Assembly (NCBI GenBank): GCA_016784965.1
Contig: JADHTQ010000014.1
Location: forward strand, 31,078-95,077
Reading direction: 5' to 3'
Source of the DNA: Bacteriovoracaceae bacterium
GTDB taxonomy: Bacteria > Bdellovibrionota > Bacteriovoracia > Bacteriovoracales > Bacteriovoracaceae
DNA: 64,000 nucleotides
Shown piece by piece: positions 17,942 through 26,055 of this stretch. The stretch's first letter is position 1. Each line of letters opens with the position of its first letter. A model generated the notes under the pieces. The model worked only from the letters and a program-made list of their open reading frames with translations. It made no database searches and was not told the origin of the DNA. Made by a program: the position numbers and the translations under genes.

Positions 17942-19654
17942 ATGGGAAATATACTACTGGTTGATGATGAGGAAATGATCCTGTTTACACTTGGCGAGCT
18001 GTTAAAGTCTGAAGGCCATAGTATTTCCACAGCTTCGAACATGTCTGATGCTTTAGAACAAATTGAAAAAACTACCTTTGATCTGTCGTTTGTGGATATC
18101 AGGTTGGGTGATGATGACGGCATTGAATTGCTACGTGCTTTGAGGCAAAAAGATCAAAACTGTCCTGTAATTTTAATGACAGGGACACCTACCCTAGAAA
18201 CAGTTACCGAGGGCCTTAGGCTTGGGGCCTTTGATTATTTGACCAAACCGGCCAGCCCAGTTGACTTGTTTCGTACAGTAAACTTGGCCCTTAAACAGAA
18301 ATATTTGGAAGAGGAGTACACACAAGCTCGTACAAATTTAGAGGCCATTTTTAAAAGTGTAAAAGATGGAATTATCACAGTAGATTTTGATTACCACCTA
18401 CTAGAGACCAATGAAGGTGGAGGCCAGTCAATTTGTGGGATTGATCGCTCATTAATAGGTCATGACATCAGAAATATCAATCTTCCATGTAGCAGAAAGT
18501 GTTTAGCACTACTCACTAAGACCTTAACCACTGGGGTTGTTCATGAAGACAATTATGTTTGTTGTGGACTAGAGCAAAGTAGTGAAAAAATTGTCTCTAT
18601 CACCTCTTCACCACTGATAAATGCCCATGACAATTCAATCGGAGCGGTACTAGTAATTCGTGATCAGTCGCGACTAATTGCTCTTGAGCGTGACTTACAA
18701 GACCGTCATAGTTTTCATCGCTTAGTTGGTAGCTCTGAGCAGATGCAGGCCATCTATCGTTTGATTGAAAACTTAAAAGATGTGTCTGCCAATGTATTAA
18801 TTACAGGAGAAAGTGGTACAGGAAAAGAGCTAGTAGCAGAAGCTCTTCACCATTTGGGCAATCGAAGTCAAGGCCCTTTAGTTAAGGTAAACTGTGCAGC
18901 ACTTCCCAACTCTTTACTTGAAAGTGAGTTGTTTGGACACACCAAAGGTGCCTTTACAGGTGCTGTAAGAGATCAAATCGGGCGGTTTGAGAGGGCCCAA
19001 GGCGGAACTATTTTTTTAGATGAAATTGGAGAGATCTCATCATCTATTCAGGTAAAGCTTCTTAGGGTAATACAAGAAAAAGAGATTGAACGCATAGGGG
19101 GACAAAAAACTATCTCAGTTGACTTTCGGATTTTGGTGGCAACTAATGCTGATCTTCAAGAAAAAATTAAACAGGGGCAGTTTCGTGAAGACCTTTATTT
19201 TAGACTAAAAGTTGTTGAGGTCTCTATGCCACCTTTGAGGCAAAGAAGAGGGGACATTCCAGAACTTGTTAACCATTTTTTAGAAACTTTAGGAAAAGAA
19301 TATCAAAGAAAAATTAATAAAGTCGACGATCAGGTGTTAGATTTATTGATGAACCACCCCTGGCCTGGAAATGTAAGGCAGCTTCGACATACTTTAGAGC
19401 ATGCAGTAGTGTTATGCCACGGACCGGTCATTGGTCTAAATCATTTGCCACCTGATTTTACAACAAAAGCTACTCCAGTCACAACACTTGAGCAAAAGGT
19501 CCAAGCTTCTCCCGAGATGGAAGCACAACAAATTAAAGAAGCTTTAATTGCGTGTGGAGGCAATAAGGCCAAGGCGGCCCGACGTCTAAACATGGATCGC
19601 TCAACGCTCTATCGCAAGATTGATCGCTATGGAATCAGCATTAGTGTAGATTAA
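17942..19654 (+). CDS. NtrC-type sigma-54 response regulator with PAS domain
   Basis: 570 residues, complete. Residues 1-120 are a receiver with the acidic pair Asp8-Asp9, phosphoacceptor Asp52 and the TKP lysine near 102. Residues ~130-255 are a PAS-like domain with clustered cysteines (CSRKC near 183-187, VCCG near 206). Residues ~260-490 are the AAA+ domain with Walker A GESGTGKE, the sigma-54 contact loop GAFTGA and Walker B GGTIFLDEIGE. Residues ~525-565 are a Fis-type HTH (NKAKAARRLNMDRSTLYRKI). It activates sigma-54 RNA polymerase when phosphorylated. Four sigma-54 promoters lie in the 3.8 kb just upstream, so it is the obvious candidate activator. The cysteines suggest redox or metal sensing, as inference. 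No partner kinase gene is adjacent. Confidence 0.92.
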   Translation: MGNILLVDDEEMILFTLGELLKSEGHSISTASNMSDALEQIEKTTFDLSFVDIRLGDDDGIELLRALRQKDQNCPVILMTGTPTLETVTEGLRLGAFDYLTKPASPVDLFRTVNLALKQKYLEEEYTQARTNLEAIFKSVKDGIITVDFDYHLLETNEGGGQSICGIDRSLIGHDIRNINLPCSRKCLALLTKTLTTGVVHEDNYVCCGLEQSSEKIVSITSSPLINAHDNSIGAVLVIRDQSRLIALERDLQDRHSFHRLVGSSEQMQAIYRLIENLKDVSANVLITGESGTGKELVAEALHHLGNRSQGPLVKVNCAALPNSLLESELFGHTKGAFTGAVRDQIGRFERAQGGTIFLDEIGEISSSIQVKLLRVIQEKEIERIGGQKTISVDFRILVATNADLQEKIKQGQFREDLYFRLKVVEVSMPPLRQRRGDIPELVNHFLETLGKEYQRKINKVDDQVLDLLMNHPWPGNVRQLRHTLEHAVVLCHGPVIGLNHLPPDFTTKATPVTTLEQKVQASPEMEAQQIKEALIACGGNKAKAARRLNMDRSTLYRKIDRYGISISVD

Positions 19655-19661
19655 ATATTTC

Positions 19662-19991
19662 CTATGAAGTAAACATGTGTCCCGCTAAGATGCAATCTAG
19701 CAAGTTGTTAAAGGTGTCGTTGCTCATTCTATCAAATTTAATAGCAAAACCATCCCCAGTAACTCGGGTAATATGGCCTCGAATTTGAAACTTGGGGCCA
19801 TTTTGGGTTTTGGAAAATTCAATTTTGACTCTGGCCTGAAGGTTATATACAAATGAATTTTCAGTAACAACAAACATACCATTTAAACTCACGTTTTTTG
19901 CGGTATAATCGAAGTGTTTACGTCCCTCAACGTCAATGGTCATATGCAAGTCGCTTGCAACCCGGGGAGCTTCTCTTTTTTCTGCCGTCAT
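19662..19991 (-). CDS. PilZ-domain c-di-GMP receptor
   Basis: A single PilZ domain of 109 residues. It has the c-di-GMP-binding RxxxR (Arg6-Arg10, KREAPR) and NxSxxG (NVSLNG, Asn33-Gly38) motifs, then beta strands typical of the barrel. It should bind c-di-GMP and act through protein contacts. I start at the ATG at 19991. The frame extends upstream to 20105 through a hydrophobic, very AT-rich stretch with no ribosome site that looks untranslated. It is convergent with the sigma-54 activator, seven bases apart. Confidence 0.85.
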   Translation of the reverse strand: MTAEKREAPRVASDLHMTIDVEGRKHFDYTAKNVSLNGMFVVTENSFVYNLQARVKIEFSKTQNGPKFQIRGHITRVTGDGFAIKFDRMSNDTFNNLLDCILAGHMFTS

Positions 19992-20111
19992 TAATACCCC
20001 ATCGTTTTGTTTTTTAAAAATTATTCCAAATAATAATAGTATAACATTAATTTTAAAAAAATTAAGCAGTAATATATTGAGGTGCACAGTCAAATCAACT
20101 ATCATTAATTT

Positions 20112-21242
20112 ATGAGATTAGAAGTTATGCTTAAGCAGTGGGTAGAAAACAAAATTATCACCACTGAACAATCTGAAAAAATCAAGCGCTTTGAGCAAAA
20201 AAAACCCAGCTCATCTTGGGCCTATTTAAGTATCTTAATTTTAGGGGCTTCAGTGATGGGCATTGGGGTCATCTCAATAATCGCTGCCAATTGGAATTTA
20301 ACACCACCTTTTGTTAAGTTAATAGTAAATTTTGCTTCATTAAGTCTTGTGGCGTTTGGGGTTTATCACAGTAAATTAAAGGGCCATCTACTTCGAAGTG
20401 AGAGCTTGTTGGTGCTGTTTATCATCCTCTGTCTGGCATCCATTGGCTTGATATCTCAAGTTTATCACACCGGAGGTCATCTATATCAGGCCTTGATGTT
20501 TTGGTCGCTCATTACCTGTGTGGTACCTTTTATTTCAAAAAAATTATTTGTACCATTTATTTGGAGCTTTGGCTTTTTTACTGGATTTAGTTTAACACTT
20601 GCCGAATCACCAGCAGTGCAAGAAATTATCAAAATGAACCATCTCGTTGTGGCCATGCTTATGCCTTTAATATGTGCAGTGCTTATTATTATTATTAAGA
20701 TTTTACTGGGTGAAATCTCTTTGACACGTGCTTTAAGAATTTGGCTAATTGGCGGGGGGATTTTGGCCTTAATGAATGCAGAGACTGGGATTTATCGGAT
20801 TTTTCGTTCTATCAAATATCTTGATATGTACTCATTTGTTCCCGCATATATCTGTGTGGCCTTTGCTCTTGTGGGCATCTATAAAACTGATGAGTTTAAA
20901 AAAGCACAAAAAATTATTCTTTTGTTTACAATTATTTGCTATTTGGTGCCATTTCATCTGTTAATGTTTGAAGTAAAATCCAAATTTTTGATGGCCACCT
21001 TTACAATCCTAACCATGGGTGGAGCTTCAATCTTTTTTGCAAGTAGGAAGTATAGACGTACATTTGTCTTCATTATCACCTTAATTGGGATTCGTTTTTT
21101 GTTTTTATATTTTCAGGCCTTGGGAGGACTTGCTTATACCGGCTTTGGTTTAATTATTTCAGGCCTTATTATTATTGGATCAGTCGTAATGTGGAATAAA
21201 TATCGAACACGGGTTGCCAATTGGGCAGAGGGGCTTATATAA
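20112..21242 (+). CDS. DUF2157 multi-pass membrane protein
   Basis: The N-terminus is a short cytoplasmic helix (WVENKIITTEQSEKI) followed by about ten membrane segments. This is the DUF2157 layout (the first helix has GIGVISIIAANW). ATG at 20112 or the in-frame ATG at 20127 could start it; neither has a strong ribosome site. It is directly followed by the GDYXXLXY gene with no gap, a pairing commonly seen for this family. Role in the inner membrane unknown. Confidence 0.85.
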   Translation: MRLEVMLKQWVENKIITTEQSEKIKRFEQKKPSSSWAYLSILILGASVMGIGVISIIAANWNLTPPFVKLIVNFASLSLVAFGVYHSKLKGHLLRSESLLVLFIILCLASIGLISQVYHTGGHLYQALMFWSLITCVVPFISKKLFVPFIWSFGFFTGFSLTLAESPAVQEIIKMNHLVVAMLMPLICAVLIIIIKILLGEISLTRALRIWLIGGGILALMNAETGIYRIFRSIKYLDMYSFVPAYICVAFALVGIYKTDEFKKAQKIILLFTIICYLVPFHLLMFEVKSKFLMATFTILTMGGASIFFASRKYRRTFVFIITLIGIRFLFLYFQALGGLAYTGFGLIISGLIIIGSVVMWNKYRTRVANWAEGLI

Positions 21243-21725
21243 ATGCTGGACTCTAAAAAGTTTTTAATCACTGCTTTAGTCTTGCCGATTTTCTGCCTGT
21301 TGTGCCTTACCGGTTATAAAATATATATCTTTTCAGTGGGAGAAGAGGTGACTCTTTCCATTGAAGGATATGATCCCCGCGATTTACTTTCAGGGCACTA
21401 TCTAACATATCGGGTGATTTATGGAGTCAATGATGTCTGTAATGACAACAAATATCGTTCTAAAAAAGAAGGATTTATTTGCTTGGATTCCAAAAAATTT
21501 TCTTATAACAGGCCTTATAATTGTAATCTTTTTATTAAAGGTATATGTAAATATAAACGCTTTATAGCTGGTATTGAACGATTTTACATTCCACAATCAG
21601 CAGCAGTAAAGCTAGATAGATTAGTACGAGACAACAAGGGTAAAATAGTCGTATCCATTACCAAAAGTGGTGTGGCCCAAGTGAAAAAATTATTGATAAA
21701 CGATCAGGCATGGGAGAATTTGTAA
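21243..21725 (+). CDS. GDYXXLXY-domain exported or anchored protein
   Basis: 160 residues with an N-terminal membrane helix (~8-30). It then has the family signature around PRDLLSGHYLTYRV (variant of GDYxxLxY), and four cysteines at ~60-100 that may form disulfides. It begins immediately after the DUF2157 stop, so the two are surely cotranscribed. The family is known from the same gene pairing but has no established function. Confidence 0.8.
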   Translation: MLDSKKFLITALVLPIFCLLCLTGYKIYIFSVGEEVTLSIEGYDPRDLLSGHYLTYRVIYGVNDVCNDNKYRSKKEGFICLDSKKFSYNRPYNCNLFIKGICKYKRFIAGIERFYIPQSAAVKLDRLVRDNKGKIVVSITKSGVAQVKKLLINDQAWENL

Positions 21726-21836
21726 TCTATCCAATTGTAAAAGTTTTGTAATATTGCCTCCTTCAGCATTTCTTTTTAACTAAACATCAAATAAAGTGAA
21801 TGAGCGAAGAATTAAAAAAGAAACTGAGATAAGTTG

Positions 21837-22823
21837 ATGTTGTATATTCATGGCTGTGGCCACTTTAGACCAGAAAATATTATAGACAATAAATTTTTAG
21901 AGGACCTCGATATCGGCACCACTGATGAGTGGATTCTAGAACGGGTAGGTATCAAGTCAAGACAAACTGTATTGCCACTGGATTATATTAGACAAACAAA
22001 AAATATAAATCCAGCAGCTGCCTTTGAGGCATCGCTGTACACTAATGGGCAAACGGGAAGCTGTGCCGCAAAGGCGGCACTGCAAGTTGCAAATTTAAGT
22101 AAAGATGAAATCGGAATGTTAATCTCGGGAAGTTGTTCGCCCCAGCACAGCTGTCCTGCAGAGGCATGTACCATAGCAGCAGAGCTTGACATAGAAGTGC
22201 CAAGTTTTGATCTAAACTCGGCCTGCTCTTCCATTGCTGCCCAACTAAATTTTATCAATATGATGTCCAAGAAAAATTTACCAGATTACATTCTAGTAGT
22301 TAATCCAGAAAATAATACGCGAGTAGTTGATTACTCAGATAGAAATAGTGCAGTCTTGTGGGGTGACTGCAGTAGTGCGATGATTGTATCAAAAACTATC
22401 CCCTCTGATTTTAGAATTACAGCTACTGGCCTTGAGTCTTCGCCCAAAGGATGGGAAAAAGTTAAAATGCCAACTGCAGCTCACTTTAAGCAACAGGGGC
22501 GTACAGTGCAAACTTTTGCCATTAAAAGGACACTGTCACTAATAAAGAAAATGAGAGAATTAATTACGGTAGAAAAAATTAAACAGGTTAAGTTTATAGG
22601 CCATCAGGCAAACCTGATGATGTTAAATTCAGTTTGCAATATGGCAGAAATTTCAAGTGATCAGCACCTATATAACGTTGATGAATTTGGCAATTGTGGG
22701 GCAGCTGGTGCCCCTTCAGTTTTTTCGCAAAACTGGAGTCAGATAAATTGCGGGGATGTCGTGATGATGGCGGTAGTGGGCGCTGGTTTAAGTTTTGGAT
22801 CAGTACTCATTGAGCGTGCTTAA
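21837..22823 (+). CDS. 3-oxoacyl-ACP synthase III-like (FabH family)
   Basis: 328 residues with a thiolase-fold ketosynthase catalytic triad of KAS III type: Cys130 (NSACSS), His256 (GHQANLMM) and Asn286 (EFGNCGAAGAPS). The His-Asn spacing equals that of FabH. It would start acyl chains by condensing an acyl-CoA with malonyl-ACP. It is the first gene of a six-gene acyl-chain operon. The text differs enough from housekeeping FabH (for example GHQANLMML) to suggest a dedicated pathway. The ATG at 21837 is used; a TTG immediately precedes it. Confidence 0.85.
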   Translation: MLYIHGCGHFRPENIIDNKFLEDLDIGTTDEWILERVGIKSRQTVLPLDYIRQTKNINPAAAFEASLYTNGQTGSCAAKAALQVANLSKDEIGMLISGSCSPQHSCPAEACTIAAELDIEVPSFDLNSACSSIAAQLNFINMMSKKNLPDYILVVNPENNTRVVDYSDRNSAVLWGDCSSAMIVSKTIPSDFRITATGLESSPKGWEKVKMPTAAHFKQQGRTVQTFAIKRTLSLIKKMRELITVEKIKQVKFIGHQANLMMLNSVCNMAEISSDQHLYNVDEFGNCGAAGAPSVFSQNWSQINCGDVVMMAVVGAGLSFGSVLIERA

Positions 22824-22838
22824 AGAAGGAAAGAAGTT

Positions 22839-23420
22839 ATGAATTATAATGAGTTTTTGGATATCAGCACGTTAAATAAACAACAATTATTGGCATGGTC
22901 AAATCAAACTCTAGTGGATGATCCTCCGGGGCAAATCCCTTCACTTCCAGCACCACCAATGCTGATGTTTGATCGCATTACAAGTGTTGAACATATGGAT
23001 AAAAAAGGAAGGATCATAGCACAACAAGACATTGACTTAGACGCCTGGTTTTTTTTATGCCACTTTCGAAATGACCCTGTTCAACCAGGTTGCCTCGGAG
23101 TGGATGCCATTTGGCAGCTACTTGGAATGTATTGTGCCATTAGAGGAGGCCTTGGTAGTGGTCGGGCCTTGGGGTGTAAGGAAGTAGAGTTTTTTGGGCA
23201 GATTAGACCGTTTAATAAAGTAGTGACCTACGAGGTAGAAATTAGAAAGTATTCCAAAGTCCAAGGAACTTCTTTGGTGATTGGTACCGGCAAAGTATTA
23301 GTTGATGGACAACACATTTATACCATTAATGATGCCAAAGTGGGGATCTTTGAAGGTATCCAATATGCAGATTATCCAAGTAAGTCGAAAAACTCGATAG
23401 GAGGTGGATATGGAGATTGA
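22839..23420 (+). CDS. FabA-like 3-hydroxyacyl-ACP dehydratase
   Basis: 193 residues of hot-dog fold with the FabA signature WFFLCHFRNDPVQPGCLGVD, His75 and Asp89 being the catalytic pair at FabA spacing, then GRALGCKEVEFFGQI. It dehydrates 3-hydroxyacyl-ACP and, in true FabA, isomerises trans-2 to cis-3 decenoyl-ACP. Whether this one isomerises cannot be told. It has an AAGAAGGAAAG ribosome region and lies 15 bp after the KAS III gene. Its 3' end overlaps the next gene by 11 bp. Confidence 0.88.
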   Translation: MNYNEFLDISTLNKQQLLAWSNQTLVDDPPGQIPSLPAPPMLMFDRITSVEHMDKKGRIIAQQDIDLDAWFFLCHFRNDPVQPGCLGVDAIWQLLGMYCAIRGGLGSGRALGCKEVEFFGQIRPFNKVVTYEVEIRKYSKVQGTSLVIGTGKVLVDGQHIYTINDAKVGIFEGIQYADYPSKSKNSIGGGYGD

Positions 23421-23862
23421 TAGAGTATTACAATTTGTACCTCAGCAAGAACCATTTCGCTTTATAGATGAAATTGTGGAGCTTGATAGCGAATACATTG
23501 TTGGTAAATACACGTTTAAAGAGAATGAATATTTTTATCGAGGGCACTTTCCCGGAGACCCCATCACACCGGGGGTTATTTTAACAGAGGCCATGGCCCA
23601 GACTGCAGTTGTTGCCCATGGCATCTACCAAACTGCAATTTCTTTTGGAGAGGGCGAGCTTAAAAACTGGAGAACGGTTTTTACCGATTGTCAGATGGAA
23701 TACTTCAAACCAGTTTATCCCGGACAAACAGTAACCATTAAAGGACAAAAAGTATTTTGGAGAAAAATGAAATTAAAGTCTAAGGCCTCTATGTATGTAA
23801 ATGGCAATGAATTAGTCGCTGAAGGCCTCATCTCAGGAATGGGGGTAAAAATTGGAAAATAG
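23410..23862 (+). CDS. FabZ-like 3-hydroxyacyl-ACP dehydratase
   Basis: 150 residues from the ATG at 23410, which follows GGAGG inside the FabA-like coding end; the upstream GTG at 23404 overlaps that ribosome site. It has the FabZ pattern PFRFIDEI, then GHFPGDPITPGVILTEAMAQ with His46 and Glu60 as catalytic pair. It overlaps its neighbours at both ends by about 11 bp, indicating translational coupling. Having both FabA-type and FabZ-type dehydratases side by side suggests two different substrates or a heterodimer. Confidence 0.88.
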   Translation: MEIDRVLQFVPQQEPFRFIDEIVELDSEYIVGKYTFKENEYFYRGHFPGDPITPGVILTEAMAQTAVVAHGIYQTAISFGEGELKNWRTVFTDCQMEYFKPVYPGQTVTIKGQKVFWRKMKLKSKASMYVNGNELVAEGLISGMGVKIGK

Positions 23863-25123
23863 AGTTGTAATTACAGGTTTGGGCGTTATCGCTCCAAATG
23901 GCCATGGGCCCGATGAATTTGCTAGAGCTTTGCAAGAAGCAAAATCGGGGATCAGGTTTATACAAAAGCTGGCCGAAGCTAAGTTTGGCTGTCAAGTGGC
24001 AGGGGTTCCGCAAAATGTTGATGAACTTAAAGGCAAATATTTTTGTGCAGGGGATTTGCTTGCCATGAACGATAGCATGATCTATGCCGCCATCGCTGGC
24101 ATTGATTGTTGGAGTGATGCTGGGCTTGCAACAGTCAGTGACCAAAGTGATGTCGACTGGGATACTGGTGCAATTATTGGCACAGGTATTGGTGGTATGG
24201 ATACCATTGGAGAAAAATTGATTCCCAAAGTTGATCAGGGAAGAGTCAAGCGACTTGGTAGTACCATGGTAGAGCAAGTGATGTGCAGTAGTGTAAGTGC
24301 AAAGCTTGGGGGTATTTTGGGCCTTGGGGGGCAAGTGACTACCAATAGTTCTGCTTGTACCACAGGGACAGAGGCCATTGTAAATGCATTCTTTCACATT
24401 CAAAGTGGACGTGCCAAAAGAATGTTGGCCGGAGGATCTGAGGGCTCATCTCACTATATTTGGTCAGGATTTGATGGGATGAAAGTACTAAATACCAAAA
24501 GCAATGATATCCCAGAAAAAGCATCAAGGCCTATGAGTCAAAGTGCTTCTGGCTTTGTACCGGGCTCAGGCGCCGGACTATTGATGTTGGAAGACCTTGA
24601 AAGTGCAAAAAAAAGAGGTGCAAGAATTTATGCAGAAATTTTAGGTGGGCATGTAAATTGTGGCGGACACCGAGGTGGTGGCTCAATGACGGCACCAAAC
24701 CCTCAAGGGGTGGTTCGCTGCATACGAGAGGCGATGTATACTGCAAAAATTAAGTCAAATGAAGTTGATGCCATTAATGGTCACTTGACGGCGACATTTG
24801 CCGATCCTTTAGAGGTCAAAAATTGGATTAGAGCACTGGAGATAACCCCAGAGCAAATGCCACCAATTAATTCAACAAAGTCTCTAATTGGTCATGGCCT
24901 GGGAGCTGCAGGGGGCATGGAAAGTGTTGCCACTGTCTTGCAACTATACCATGGTTTTGTTCATGGATCAGCTAACTGTGAAGACTTACACCCTGAACTT
25001 GAGATGATCAATAGTAGTGTGGTCCAGCAGACCAGATCATTTTTTGGGGATATTATTATGAAGTCAAGTTTTGGCTTTGGTGATGTAAATGGTTGTTTAA
25101 TTTTTAAAAAATGGAGAAAGTGA
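23852..25123 (+). CDS. KAS II-like 3-oxoacyl-ACP synthase
   Basis: 423 residues, starting at TTG 23852 after GGGGG. The chain-elongating ketosynthase triad is present: Cys169 (TNSSACTTGTEA), His311 (INGHLTATFADPLE) and His348 (STKSLIGHGLGAAGG). The usual HGTST around the first histidine is changed to GHLTAT, which marks it off from housekeeping FabF. It should extend acyl-ACP chains with malonyl-ACP. It overlaps the FabZ-like gene by 11 bp and its TGA overlaps the ATG of the acyl carrier protein. Confidence 0.88.
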   Translation: MENRVVITGLGVIAPNGHGPDEFARALQEAKSGIRFIQKLAEAKFGCQVAGVPQNVDELKGKYFCAGDLLAMNDSMIYAAIAGIDCWSDAGLATVSDQSDVDWDTGAIIGTGIGGMDTIGEKLIPKVDQGRVKRLGSTMVEQVMCSSVSAKLGGILGLGGQVTTNSSACTTGTEAIVNAFFHIQSGRAKRMLAGGSEGSSHYIWSGFDGMKVLNTKSNDIPEKASRPMSQSASGFVPGSGAGLLMLEDLESAKKRGARIYAEILGGHVNCGGHRGGGSMTAPNPQGVVRCIREAMYTAKIKSNEVDAINGHLTATFADPLEVKNWIRALEITPEQMPPINSTKSLIGHGLGAAGGMESVATVLQLYHGFVHGSANCEDLHPELEMINSSVVQQTRSFFGDIIMKSSFGFGDVNGCLIFKKWRK

Positions 25124-25368
25124 TGAATGAACATGAAATTTTTAAAAAGGTAGCTGGAGTTATCTCTCCCTATGTAAAAAACGAAACTGTATTAGACACA
25201 ATGGCCCTAGACTCCAAAATTCTAGAAGATTTAGGAGTAAATTCGGCCCGCTTAATTGATATTGTACTAGCATTTGAAGATGTCTTTAACATTGAAGTTG
25301 ATGATGAAGCCGCTGATAGTATTTGGACCATTGGCGATGCTGTAAAGCTTATTCAATCTAAAGTTTAA
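25123..25368 (+). CDS. acyl carrier protein
   Basis: 81 residues, starting at the ATG in the TGATG overlap at 25123; GGAG lies within the preceding codons. Acidic four-helix ACP text with phosphopantetheine-site Ser41 in DLGVNSARLID, where the usual DSL is replaced by NSA. It carries the growing chain for the operon's two ketosynthases and two dehydratases. Its stop codon TAA (25366-25368) is directly followed, in the same frame, by the phosphopantetheinyl transferase. Confidence 0.88.
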   Translation: MNEHEIFKKVAGVISPYVKNETVLDTMALDSKILEDLGVNSARLIDIVLAFEDVFNIEVDDEAADSIWTIGDAVKLIQSKV

Positions 25369-26043
25369 TCTATCAAAACATTCATTGGAAATGACTTAGT
25401 TGATATCTCGCCTAGAGAGGTTCAAGAAAAATATCTCGATCGTAAATTTATCGACAGAGTCATGGGTGAAAGTGAAAAAAAACTCCTTTGTAAGTCGCAC
25501 GATCCAGCAAAAGTTGTGTGGGTATTGTGGTCGGCAAAGGAGTCGGCCTTTAAGGCATTAAAAAAATTATTACCCGATCTAATCTTTTCTCCATCAAAGT
25601 TTAGGGTAAAAATTGATCAGCTACCTCGCCAGATTGAGGACCCTGGTTTATTTGGTAGGGTTTATTATGGAGATTATAAGCTTTTAGTTTCGTGGGAGTT
25701 TGCTGACTTATGGCTTCACTGTGTGGCCACATTAAACTATGAGCAAAGAGACCAAATTAAACAAAGCTTTGAAATAAAACATTTGGATGAAGTAGAAGTG
25801 GCACAAGAGTCCTTTTCACCTGCAGAATTGCTGTCAATTCACTCTCAAGAATCGATGGCAGTCAGAGCACTTGGTAAGATGATGTTAGCTAAAATGGGAC
25901 TTGTTGATGCACAGATTATTAGATTACCACTTGCAAACAAGTTCGCCCCTCCTGCAATATACTGTAACAGTTATCCTGTAAATTCATGGGATTTGAGTAT
26001 GTCCCATGATGGAAACTTTGTAGCTTGTGCTTTGACCTCATAA
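25369..26043 (+). CDS. 4'-phosphopantetheinyl transferase without a standard start codon
   Basis: The holo-ACP synthase fold is clear: an N-terminal IGNDLVDI motif carrying the metal-binding Asp and a WSAKESAFK motif, then a C-terminal half ending SHDGNFVACAL. It would load phosphopantetheine onto the neighbouring ACP. The first ATG (25462) lies after IGNDLVDI, so starting there would remove a catalytic motif. Between the ACP stop and 25462 the frame has no ATG, GTG or TTG. The only near-cognate options are ATC (25372) and ATT (25384). Because it is in frame with the ACP, stop-codon readthrough giving an ACP-transferase fusion is another possibility, as is a sequencing error. Confidence 0.75.
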   Translation, partial: SIKTFIGNDLVDISPREVQEKYLDRKFIDRVMGESEKKLLCKSHDPAKVVWVLWSAKESAFKALKKLLPDLIFSPSKFRVKIDQLPRQIEDPGLFGRVYYGDYKLLVSWEFADLWLHCVATLNYEQRDQIKQSFEIKHLDEVEVAQESFSPAELLSIHSQESMAVRALGKMMLAKMGLVDAQIIRLPLANKFAPPAIYCNSYPVNSWDLSMSHDGNFVACALTS

Positions 26044-26055
26044 TCTTAAGAGATC

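Noticed and set aside
19992..20105. N-terminal extension of the PilZ protein as a membrane segment
   Set aside because: Hydrophobic character arises from very AT-rich sequence without a ribosome site. The PilZ signature sits at the normal distance from the ATG at 19991.
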